A stretch of 64,000 nt of DNA from Penelope pileata (lineage: Eukaryota; Chordata; Aves; Galliformes; Cracidae), in the NCBI GenBank assembly GCA_013396635.1, contig WBMW01005029.1:1053314-1117313 (forward strand), given 5' to 3'. Position 1 is the stretch's first letter. Every line of letters begins with the position of its first letter. This document shows, piece by piece, positions 26,833 to 38,550 of the stretch. The translations under genes were made by a program, and so were the position numbers. Under the pieces are notes generated by a model. The model did not search any database, was not told where the DNA came from, and saw only the letters and a program-made list of their open reading frames with translations.

Positions 26833-27689
26833 ATGCTTATGGTAAGGAACATGCACAGGAGTATTCAGACTTAGGATCACAATATTGGGTATGTGAAGTC
26901 GACATCCCAATAATTAACACAGGAGAAAGACATGTTCAGTAAACAAGAGCAGTGTTTTTTAACAAAAATGATACAAGTCTACAAGTTGCATACATTGTAC
27001 AAGGGATAAACTAAACCTAAGGTAATTTTCATTCAATTAAACACTTCAAGGAGAGTAGCAAACTCATGTAAATGCATGATACAATCAACTGTGCTAAATG
27101 AGGCAAAGCACAGGGACTTCATACACTGTGCTTTGAATATCAGACCCTGACAAATACAGGTCAGTCTTCATTAACACTTAAAAAAGCCCCACAGGGTCAG
27201 TGGCAACCAGAGAAACGGCAAGAGGTGAATAATGACCTTTTCTTTATCTGAGACAGTGGGCCTCTTCCACTGATATCTGAAAGACATGAATCAACAGAGC
27301 AGGAGTGACCAACAGTGGCAAAGCCTCACCAGTGGTATCAGCAGACTACTTCAGCAGCTGACCCAATTTGCATTCAAAGAAAAAGGATCTGAATTCCTTC
27401 ACGGGACTGGGAGCAGTGGCACATGGCTTCCTCTGAATTTCTCTTCCCTGTTTTTGCACATCTTGGGCAGATCATGTTAGCCCATACCTATATGTTCAAG
27501 AAGATCACAAGGCTCACAAGGAAAGGGAAAATAAATGCTAATGTGGCATAGGGTAGTGAAACAATACTTCACATTCAGGTTTTCTTTTAGTGTTAAAACT
27601 GCATTTTTCTAGTTCTGAGAAAATATTTGGAAAAGACAGGAGAAGATCAATATTTCTTAAGGTAACTATTTTCAGCAAACTTTACTTTG
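26833..27689. other. Unique AT-rich DNA, no gene recognised
   Basis: No repeat or exon recognised. A 64-codon + frame (27286-27480) has no motif. Confidence 0.55.
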
Positions 27690-27820
27690 GGCAGTATTTT
27701 ACAAATACTGATGAATTCAAATATTGCTTTGTAGTTCTGTCAAGTTAGTGTTATCCTCATTTTATATATAAGAGAGCAAACATAGGGGGATGTATTATTT
27801 TCTTGCCATGCTCAGGGTTG
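27690..27820 (+). repeat. MIR-like SINE fragment
   Basis: The series GCAGTATTTTACAAATACTG, ATGAATTCAAAT, then GTTATCCTCATTTTATATAT and TTCTTGCCATGCTCAGG follows the MIR order: CACTTTACAAATATTAA, TTATCCCCATTTTACAGATG, then ACTTGCCCAAGG. Spacing between these blocks is close to that of the family. The copy is old and diverged, as expected of MIR in birds. It is not transcribed as a gene as far as the sequence shows. Such copies are sometimes co-opted as enhancers. Confidence 0.5.
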
Positions 27821-30663
27821 CCAAAGAGATTTTCAGTGGATCTTGAAAGCTGTTGCTACAAACACAAATGCACTGTCAGTCATTGAATTCTATCACTCGA
27901 AACTTACTTCTAATATAGCAGGTAACTAAATCAACAAAGGCATATGGAGGACTATTTTTGTTGAAAAGAACATTTTAGAATGGATGTGATTCGCATACGG
28001 TTTTATGTAAATGAAGGAGAAATTTGTTTCAGAAGCAGAATTTTAGAAGATAAAATGTTGTTACTTGTGTTTCCATAAGAGGTAATCCCTGTCCCCATAC
28101 TCTTATAAACCCAGAGTGAATAAAGGATCTGATTGAAATATACAAATCAGTCAGGAAAAAATGAAGAAATAAAGTAATTCTGATCAGCATTATAGTGACC
28201 AGAGCACATTTTCCACTCAAACGCCATATCCCTAACTCTCAGGAACTGTGCATTTATTCTATCTTGGAACTCTGCATATAAGGAGATGTAGAAGAATATG
28301 ATTGGAAGAACATAATGCTTTATTTTATCCTTCTTTAAAAGAACTAGAGAGTCTGTCTTGACAGGAAACAATCCAAACGGTGCAGCAATCATCCCTTGAA
28401 AGCTTCAGATGCTAATCATGTTTTCATTAACAGTATGCCAGTGATATGGGGATTCAACGAAAATTACTGTGATGATTTCATGTTAATGGGTATTTAAGTA
28501 AAAGATAAGACATTAATCAACGATTAATGTATGCTAAATTATTGTGATATATGTATAACCGAAAAGAAGCTTTGAAATGGAAAGAGATTTCTTCCTTGGA
28601 AGAATAAAAATTAAAACCTAGAGCAAAACAGATTCAAGGTAGAGATATGTCTGAAGCTGCTGCATGACTGTTTTTATTTTCTGCCTGCTCTTTTCTTCTC
28701 CCTGTGGGAAATAAGTAATTTGTCTGGAAAAAGTGTTTGGAATCAGCAATTTGATGCTATAAATGGAGGAACCAAATGAGCTTTAGTTAGTTGGCATAGT
28801 CTTGGTAGCTGCAAGAGCAAGGATTTTCTTCCAGGCTAGAAGAACTAGTTATAAGACCTCTTTAATAGGGCCTCAGACTTGCAAGTGTGGTTGTGATGGA
28901 TGTTACCACTGAAATCTGACTTGAAGTTCAGTTTGTACATAAGGTTTTCTTAGGAGCCATTTATAAAGAAATCAGATGATGCAAAGAGTAATTTTGAACA
29001 TATTCTATAGCGCCTTAGGCTGTTTCTCTATCCTGAGAGATCTAACTTAAATTTTTCCTTTGTGAATTAGAGTCCTTTTGCTGGAAGGGAGACGAGCAGC
29101 AGCCATGGCCTCATGTTCCACTGATCCCCAAGGGGCAGAGTGGACTACTAAAGGCTGTAAAACAATGAAGCAAAATAGAACAGCTTGAAACTTGCTCTCT
29201 CCTGTGTAAGACAAAGATTGCCTTTGGATCACAGGGATATAAAAATAGTTTCAACCTACTTCTGCCATTTTTAGCACTCCGGTCTTCTGACAGCCTATCT
29301 GGGCCCGAAGTTAAGTCACTCCGCAAAGGAAAAGCTCTTGTCTGAAAGCTCCCCATAGACTTGAGCACAGGAAATACACTGGAAAAAGAGCAGCAGGACA
29401 GAAGAAATATTTATAACAGTGCCTGTATCAGTTCTAGCCCCTCTGCCAGGGCCTCGAGCAGAGAAATGAGTCAGACCGAAGTGAAGTTAAAGCCCTGGTT
29501 TTACAGCTGGCCACCACCCTCCTAGAACCACAACATGGGGTGATCTGAGGCTCCTGGCAATCACTTCCTCAGCCTGTGCAGAGAGCCACACAGAAAAATT
29601 CACATCTTTTTCATGTAAAATGATTCTTTTCTGACTGACAGAGAAAAATATTGCTCTGATCAGCTGCTTCTGATGCTCTGTTTGCATTTTGCTATGCTTT
29701 GAGGATCTTTGCTGACTTCCCAGTGAAGAGATTTTGGCCACAGAGACCTTTGTTTTGCTAGTTTGGACTCTCTCGCCTGCTTGGATGCAGATACTGCTCT
29801 CCCACTCTCATTTTTCTGGGTGCCATTTTCTCCTAGAAACACAAATTAACATACTCAGTTTTTTAACTTACTCCTTTTCCTAAGAGATACTTTCCATTGA
29901 AACTCATGTTTCATCTCTAGCTCTCCCAACACGCTTGTTACCTAAGTAGAAATGGTGTCATTTAATCATGTACGAACCATCTCATCACCTGTGTGGCCTG
30001 GTGCTGAAGCCTTCTGAAGCAAGTCCAAATAAGGAGGAAAACTTGAGGTCTTCTACCTTTGGGAAATTTCTTTTTCAAAAATCAAGATTTAGTGTCACTA
30101 CTGAGGACATGAGGTATTTTTCTGATGCTTTTATATTGCATTTCTAAATTCATGAATCCACTTCAGACAAAGTAATGGTTGCTATTTTGTTTACCAGGCT
30201 TGAAAGGACTGAGAGCCTGCAGTGACACACTAGATTATGTCGATCTCATTAGCATTTCATTAGTCCTCTACTTCTTCTCATTAAAATCTCAACCTCATGT
30301 AATTTCTCTGCCTATTTCCTCAGATAAGAAAGCTCAGATGCAGAGTTAATGGAGTTGGGCTTTTTCCCTGTTTCTGAGGTACACTTGCTACAGGCACTTG
30401 CTGAGCCCTGTCAAGCTGATATTTTTAATAATACACTATGTTCTTATTAGTGCTCATGTCTGTGAATCACATTGAGCTGAAAGAAATTTCCAGCAGTTGT
30501 AGGATCATGCACAGCTTGCTGTAACTTCCCTAGCAACAGGAATCTTATGTGTCATGAGTTTGTGTAAATTTTTTGCCTCAAAAATCTTTTGAAAAAAAAC
30601 CTTTTGAAACTTGTAAGTCTCTCAGGGTGACAAGGACAGGCTGGCTCCTGAGGATCCCATGCT
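27821..30663. other. Unique DNA, no gene recognised
   Basis: Includes a perfect 9-bp hairpin at 28510-28530. Several minus-strand frames of 60-85 codons (28147-28392, 29111-29368, 29487-29741) lack motifs. No repeat family is recognised. Confidence 0.55.
28510..28530. other. Perfect inverted repeat, 9-bp arms, 3-nt loop
   Basis: ACATTAATC, loop AAC, GATTAATGT. The arms are exact reverse complements and contain ATTAAT cores of the type bound by homeodomain proteins. AT-rich palindromes also arise by chance, and no promoter context is visible. Confidence 0.6.
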
Positions 30664-30714
30664 GCTCCCACATATCCTCAGCATATCCTCATATGCTCCC
30701 ACATATCCTCAGCA
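30664..30714. repeat. Short direct duplication, 20-bp unit, period 31
   Basis: GCTCCCACATATCCTCAGCA occurs at 30664-30683 and again at 30695-30714. The 11-base spacer (TATCCTCATAT) is itself made of pieces of the unit, so slippage is likely. Confidence 0.9.
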
Positions 30715-30884
30715 ATTTTGCCGTCTGATTCAGAGGGCAACAGCTTCTCATTCTGTTATGGTTACTGAAAGAGGAATCCTTCTTTCTCCTGATGTCTTCC
30801 ATGTCCCATGAGCAAGATATTAACATCTTGAACATCAGAATATTCAGAGAGGCAGTACAACTCATCCACAGGCTATTGTAAAGG

Positions 30885-30962
30885 GGGTGGCTGAGGTACC
30901 TTGGTTTGTTCAGTCCAGAGAAGACTGAAGGGAGGACTCATGGCTGCCTACCGAGCTCAGGA
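30885..30962 (+). mobile_element. Old CR1 LINE scrap
   Basis: GGCTGAGGTACCTTGGTTTG, then TTCAGTCCAGAGAAGACTGA, then GGACTCATGGCTGCCTAC correspond in order to the conserved CR1 ORF2 segment reading [21 protein letters not shown] in the younger copies. Several mismatches and small gaps show it is much older than the copies at 11070 and 45158. About 80 bp survive; both ends are indistinct. Confidence 0.7.
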
Positions 30963-33900
30963 TATTCAATTATCCTATAAAGTTCCCATTAAAAACAACA
31001 GTTTAACAAACAAGATAAACAGTTCCACAAATAGAGAAGCAGCACTATAATGAAAGCAGTCTTTTTGTCTTCTGTATGATGCTGTCTGAATATCTGGAAA
31101 TTCCAAGAAAAATCTGTAAAACTTAGAGTATTTTAAATTCCTTTAGTAGTAATACACAATGTCTGCAAAGACTGATAAAGAGAGGAGAAAAAAAAAGGAA
31201 GGGACGAATGGACTTACTTAAAAATTCCTAGCAGATTTCCTTCTTTTGGTAGCTATTTCTTATGGCTCATGAGCCTGCCATTTTTTTGCTGACCTTTCCA
31301 AAAGAAGAGGATACAGGGTTTTTTTCTTAAGCATTGCAGTGAATCACAGTCTTGTGTTGGTACTGAACAGTAGGGTTAATGGAGAAAGATGTCTGTAAAC
31401 TTCAGATAAGAACCTATAGATCATCATCTAACATACTCCATACCATGAATAATTGTGGAATTAGAAGAACATAATTTTGTGTTTAAATTTTGGCTTGTTA
31501 GCCTTTACGGAACTCGATACAAATTATCAGTGAACACTCGATTACAGACTTTTTCTCACCGCTTATTTTGATGACCATATGCTTGCAGCCTCCACAGTGG
31601 GTCTTTCAAATGTGAACTCTCTGGAATGAAAACTGTTTACATCTTGTAAAGACAGATTTTGGTACAAAAAGACCCTGATCTTTAATAGAACTTTAAAGTG
31701 CTTCCATAACAACATTAGCAAAAACAATAAACCTCTCATGGTTATGTTTGTAAATAGTCATAAAAAATAGTTATTTACATTACTCAGTGGGGAGTCATAT
31801 CATAAACATGTAAGAATTTGAAAGAAAGGAAATTGCAAGAGAATAATGACTTAACATCACACAATTAAGCATCTATCTATCTGCACTTACTTTTTTTCAT
31901 TGGTCTGCTACAAATGAGTTGGAGATAGATGTGAAATATGGAAAGATCGGAATTGGTTCAAGCTGTGATCATTTAGAAAAATGGTAAACATAATTTCTTG
32001 AAGTTTCTAATAGTTGTTCCATCAATAAGAAGGTCATTTTCCTCTGAGTGAATAATATTTTAATCATTTCCAGTGACTTCATATCTCTGTATAAATAAAA
32101 GCCTTTCCACTTCAAGGCAGAGATGAAAATATCCACATGACAGCAGTGTCTGACACAGGAGTATGAAAAGCCATAAATGTTACTAAGAGTCTATTGCTGA
32201 TTTTGGTAACTGTAGGGTTGAGCTTTTTAAAAAAATACTTTTAACACTGTATGTGTATATTTATACACATATAATAAGGGAGCACTTTTGGACTCAATTA
32301 AACCAAAGCATTCCTGCAACATCAGACAAAATAGTGTAGGTGCTGACAAACTGCTGTTCTCTGGAGCCAAATAAACTGTCATTTCTTTTGTTGAAAAATA
32401 GTTTGTCAAATTAATGTCAGATGATTTTTAATTCCATAACATTTACAATGTTAGTAACTATTATGGCTCTATCTGTAGAATGAAACACGCAAATCCCTTC
32501 TTGTATGAGATTGTAGTCCCTTACATGGAGCTGTCTCAGTTGCTCCAATCAAACTGCTTCAATGTCTAGTTTCAAACCCACTGAAGTAATTGTAAAGAAT
32601 TCTTTTAATTTCAGTGGGATTCAAAACAAGCCTTGAGCAAGTAATCATCTGCAAATAGTTCATCATCTGACCCACAAAATTCATTTAGTATTCAGTTTAA
32701 TGGAGTATTTAATTTAAAAACACCATTAAAGTGCAAAATAAGGAATATTTATTGTTAACTGGCTGCATTTCATTTGAAAAAAAAAAACCAACAAAATCAA
32801 GTTTTGAAGAGTATTGTCTCTTCTGGCTGATGGCTAAGCTTAAAGAACATCTTTTTCCTTGATTTATGCCTAAAATGTAGTGAGCCTCATCAGACAGTCC
32901 AGAAATACTCATCTACATAAATCTTTTAATATGGTATAATTTTCATGACAGTCATCAGAAATCTATTGCAGTGCTTTGACTAAAGATCTTACATGTTAGG
33001 AAAAATGAAATATGATGTTTGAACACCTTCCATTTAGTTCTGCAAGGTTTTATAAATTAGTTTTTCTGTCTACTGTGAGCTCAAGTGCAAGGGAGATCCC
33101 CTTGGTTTCAGTAGTGCACTAGAGGCATAAAGGGCATACCCATACAAACTAGCCTCAGGACCAGCCATCTTCTATGTCTGAGCAGCCATGCTACTGCCCA
33201 CTCCAAAGACAAACAGAAACAAGTTGGATCAAGAGGTCCATATATAGAGAGAACAGAGGTTTGCCCCCTCAACAGTTCAGATAGCTGTACTGCCTCTCCC
33301 CACCTTGCTTTGTGTGGGACACATCAGGCTATAGATCCCAGCAACCCATGTTCCTAAGCGGATTCCAGGACTGGTGGGGCTGTAGATGTGCTGTAAGCGT
33401 AACTACTTGATAGCACTTCAGGACAGATAATTAGCGCTTTGTCAGCCATAAATCTGCATAAACGTGAAACAAGCATAAGGAGGTTCCACAGTAGCAGCCC
33501 AGAGGCACATCTGGGCAATGTTCTGACTCCAAAGGAAGTCTTCTGGGACCTGTGGGGAGGTAAAGCATGAGTTGTGGGGGCTGTGAGCTTACATATTGGT
33601 CGCCAACCTCTATGTTCCACTTGCAGCACTCAGGTACCTGAATGAGTCTCTAAAATTGAAGAACACCTCTGGTTTTCAAAGAACAGAGTTTTGTCGTGTT
33701 TTATGCTATTCTTTCTCTCTGTGCTGTGTTTGATAAATACAATTGTTCTTTGCCAAAGCTGCTACAAATCACAGAATACAAAAAGCTGTGTCTGTCTGAC
33801 CATCAATGAAACTGGTTCATTGAATTCTAGTGGTACACAGTGTTCCTGAGTGCAATTAATTTATATGAACAGTACAATAGATTTTGTTCTCTAATCTTAT

Positions 33901-36900
33901 TCTGTTGTTTCATGAAAGGCTAATGTGATAGAGTAAATGGGACTAGTGCTAGCTCAAGGAAGAATGCTTTCATTTCTGTGTATTTTAGGTCATCACTGCA
34001 GACATAATGCAGGTTTCAATAAATGGAAGAAGCTAGGGTCTGTTTGTAATGTTTCTGCAGTTCCTGTGTCCGAAAAAGTTGCTCAGTTAAGAACTTGCTG
34101 CATGTTTCTGTTGGGGTACAGTAGTTCAAAATACTCACCAAGACTCAGATCCCAGTCACACTGAACTGGAAAGCTTGTTCATTTAGTGGGAACTCGCATA
34201 TTCAGCTGAATGCTTCTTTGGGACAGCTCCTGGGAATTGAGTTTCCATCTAATGACAGCAACATGACAGTGATGTAGTCTTAATGAAGACAACATTAGTG
34301 TGGGTTCCACTTAAACAGAATATCTATTCAGATGGTGTTGCCACCGTAAGTGATACTTCAGCAGGTATGAATGCTAAGTTTCTGTCTAGACTGCCAAATA
34401 CAGTTTTAGATCTGCTCAAAATAAGAAACCTAAACAAAAGATGACTGCAATTAATGCATTTTTTTTCTGTTTTTTTCTTTTATTTTAATCCTTATTTTTG
34501 ATATATTAAGACTTTTCAGATTCTGTTTAAACAACTTCATTCATGAGAAGTTGTGGCACAATAACGTTTTAGAATAATAAACCACTGACTAAGACTACAA
34601 CAAAAAGCTTGTGTTGTCGCAGTAAACTGAGACACCTGAGTTCATTGCTAAGGTAGGATTTCACAGTGACTGACTGTCAAAGAAACTCACTTGTGTGAGC
34701 TTTGTTTTAGTTTTGTTAAAGTTATACACTAAAATATCTAAGGATAGTGCAGCTAATATTGACATAAGATAGACATAAGATATTACTCATTTCCATTGTG
34801 CATGCTTCCAGGTTTGACTACCCCAGCATTCATGCACAGACAGGTTCCCAAATCTGCTGCTTACCTTGTTATTATCTGTGTAGTAATGGGCTGCATTAAA
34901 AAAATGTATTCCCAGCATACTGCTTGTAGCCACTGCAGAAAAGTCCTTCTACCTCATGAACCCAACTGGCCTGTAAGACTCCCTCCAACCCTGCACTGAC
35001 TGATTCTCATTGAAGTGGCATGTTTTTTTCTCCCTCTGCAGCTGGGGGCTGCACACGCAGCTCCTGCAGACTAGGAACTAGATAGAGGCCATTTTTCTAG
35101 CCACTTGACCAACAATCTCATTGCATCATAGCTGGTATGAGAGTTTTCCTGCTGCCAGCCCTGCTCCAGTCAGTACAAGTCCTGCAGGAATGGATTCTGC
35201 ATGAAAAATACTGCACCAAAAGTAACACCTGTCTTTGGAAATCTCCATGGGCCTGATAAAGACAAATGAAATAATTTCCCTGTGTCTATTTCCCCTGGGG
35301 TCATCTTCTACAGAATGATCCCAAGCTAACTGAGATCTTAAAAACACATACTTTTCAGCAAAGGCAGATGCTTTCTGCTTTCATACAGCAGCTGTAAATA
35401 CTATGTGAAAGGGGAACAATGGATGCATATAATGATCAAGAATTTTCAGTCCTTACTCAAAGGCAGGATGGGGTTGCTTATTTTCTAATCTATCTTGCCT
35501 TCTTCAAAGAAAGCTTAATCACATCTAAATCATTTGGGCAATTGACTGTCTAACCTATTTCTTATAATCATAATTGCTGCAGATTAAATAATTTCAGTAA
35601 ATTTCAATACTTAATTCTGAGGAAATTTACGTTATATTATTATTAATATAAGGATCCTAGCTCTCTGACCATGCATGAACAAGGTGTCTGATAACTAATC
35701 CCAGGTTGAGAACCCACCTGGAGTGCTCACTGTGTGATGGGAGTGGTACATGGAGATTTCATGAGAATATTTTTTCCTTCCTTGAGGTGCTTTATAATAA
35801 ATGTATCTAAAATAACTCTCAGTAAAAAAATTACTTTTTTCTTTCCCTAGACATTACTTCAGAGATTTGGGATCTCACAAGCTTCATTTCACTGAGCAAT
35901 TTGGTTGTTTAGGTAGGCAAAATGTGGAAAACAAAGAAAAAGAAAATTACACTGATTTATAATGAGTCAACAAAATGCCTTCAAATAGAGTTTGGAAGGT
36001 AACAATTATTGTTCGGCTTAATTACAGAAAAAAATGAGAGAATGGAATGAAAAAGACTTAGAAGAAGAAATATAAATCAAAAGGAAAGAAAAAGGCAGGT
36101 CTAAGGCTCAAAGAGTGGGACATAAAAAATGAAAGAAACAGAAACAGAGCCACAGCATGAACTGAGAAAATATGGGAGAAAAGTCAGGTTTTTTAGGAAA
36201 AGATGAACACAGTTTCTGCAATAAAAAAGAGGCAAACACTGAAAGAAAAGAGGTTTATGATATAAAACAAGTGAAATTAACTTTCGTGCTGATATTTATC
36301 AAAAGTTTTGCATAGTATGAATGGGATAAAAAATTATTTGGCAAACAAGAATGGAAGGTGGAAAAACATAAATATCATACATGTTTTCTATCTAAAAGCT
36401 ATACATTTTATTATTGGTAAAAAATGTGAGGAAGTTGAGGCAAAAATATATTCTGCATCTTCTTGGGAATGTGTTGTGGAACTGCAAACCACTCAACACT
36501 CAACGTTACGTTCCTTCTAAAAGACTGGAAAGCTCTTCCTATTTAATCAGTAGGCATTCACCAATATGCTTCAACATAAGATGAGATACGAGGAAGAACA
36601 CACACAAAACCATAGGGCATATTGTATGTACTCTATACGTTGAGACAGCAAGGAAAATTACAATTAAATGGGAGTAAAATTCTATTGGCAATAGGGAAAT
36701 GCAGCAATCTTTGCAAGCGTTATATATGTCTTCTGCCTCCTAGCCTTCTCAAGCTGATCATAGGACTCACATGCCAAACACTCAAGAGTACTTTTATTCT
36801 CAGTGGGAGACTATCATCTCAAAAATCAAATCATGAGCACCACATATTCTAATATAAAGTGCTGAAGGAAAATGTTGGCAGTGTTTCTACTCAAAATGAA

Positions 36901-38525
36901 CCACTTCAGGACGTTTAAGGGGAGCCACATTTCAGATTAACTTTGGCTCCTAGTGCTTATCAGTGATGAAATAAATGGCAATTTGAAAATGAAAGGGGGA
37001 GAGATGCACAGGCAGAGGAAAGGGAGTTACAACTTCACCCATAGCAGCTCAGTCACAGACAATCATGGCAGTTTGAAGGGGGCAAGAAGAGCAGGTATAA
37101 AACCAGATATAAAGAGCTTTATGTACTATTAAAAATTGAATGGTAGAAGCTTTTTCTCAAACAAAGAAGTGTTTAGAAAAGGGAATATCAGGAACAGGAA
37201 ATAGCTACTGGAACCACTCCAGTTACAGAGAGAAAAACTGTTGTAAGGGAAGGACTGGCCTTTTCACCATCTTGCTTATCTGCAATATTCCCTTGTGGCA
37301 CAAAGGTCTAGCCACAGGGACCAGGTCCCTTCTGCTCTCTGTAGGTTATTTCTACCTGTATCCACTGAGGATATGGCCTACAGTTTGATTTTCTGTTTGT
37401 AATAATTGCCATCTGGTATTTCTTTTGGTTTCCGGTGGGGGTGTATCGTCAGTTCTCAGGCTGTAATATTTCTCCATAGTCACGGCTTTTATTGAGCCCT
37501 CAGAAAAACAAGGAATAAAAATTCCAGTAATGTAACTTCAGTTATTACCTGTTAACTGTTTCTGGCCTTTAGTATTTGCCATTAAAGATGTTTTAATAGC
37601 TACTATTATCTTTATGTACAAAATTAACTTTATTAGTTACACAAAATCACTTTACAGAAAAAAATAATGCAGTGAATAAATGTTGACATTTTCATAGCAG
37701 CCACTGTATTATTTTGGAGATTGTAACATGCAGGTCTTGGTAGAATTTAGTTCTAAAACATTCTTACTTTTTTCACCTCCTTTCCCCTGGAGACCATCCT
37801 GGCTGCGTAAGGTATCTAGGAGCCAGAAGTATAGTATTAAAAACATTATTTTCATCACTTAAGAAACTAGGCTTTCTTCTGTTTTCATTTATTCTGTTTT
37901 GTTGTGTGAGATAACTTGAGTTCACAGTGGAGTCACAAGGTGAAGCAGGCAAAGTCAAGGTTAGTAGGCAGTTGTCTGATTCCACCAAAAATGTCTTCAA
38001 TCTATTGGCAAAAACTCTCATTCACTTCAAAAGTAAAAGTGGCTTGAAAAACTATGCTTTTGGGGCCAGAACGTCTAGTATATAAAACATATTTCATAAG
38101 CCAAAAAAGCAAATAGCCTTTTAATTCTTCAAGGTATTTGCACTATGTGAAGATTGACATAATTATCATGTACAGTTTTATAAACCAGCTCTAAAAAGGA
38201 AAAAATCTTCACCAGTATAATGTATATACAACATCATTTTCATGCTTTCACCCAACATGATGTTAGCTGCAAATACAGTTTGGTGCTTTCCTAAATGCAG
38301 GCAACCAGAGCTCTGCACCAGGTACCACATGCCAAAGAGAATGGCGAGGGGAGATTTTGGAGATTTCTTCTCCTCTCCTGTGTGCCGTCACCTCCCTCTG
38401 ACATATGCATCCTCCCCAGCAGGATGGGAAGAGTGTGGAGTGAGGAAACACCATTAAGGGGTCTCACATCTTTTCTTCTTATTTTCCTTTGTTGAGATAC
38501 ATATATATACAAAATTAGACCAAAA
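30963..38525. other. Unique AT-rich DNA, no gene recognised
   Basis: Seven and a half kb without a recognisable exon or repeat family. Local items are a tandem 11-mer at 34761-34782 and a purine-rich strand from about 35920 to 36260. The minus-strand 91-codon frame at 33354-33629 and the + frame at 37140-37388 have no motifs. CTAT-type simple sequence occurs at 31870-31885. Confidence 0.55.
34761..34782. repeat. Tandem duplication of an 11-mer
   Basis: GACATAAGATA occurs twice in tandem at 34761-34771 and 34772-34782. It is a small slippage product. Confidence 0.85.
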
Positions 38526-38550
38526 TTCACTCAACTGAAAATTGAGTGAA
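38526..38550. other. Perfect inverted repeat, 9-bp arms, 7-nt loop
   Basis: TTCACTCAA, loop CTGAAAA, TTGAGTGAA. The arms are exact reverse complements. No transposon termini or target duplication are seen around it. It may be chance or a small hairpin in a transcript. Confidence 0.6.
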
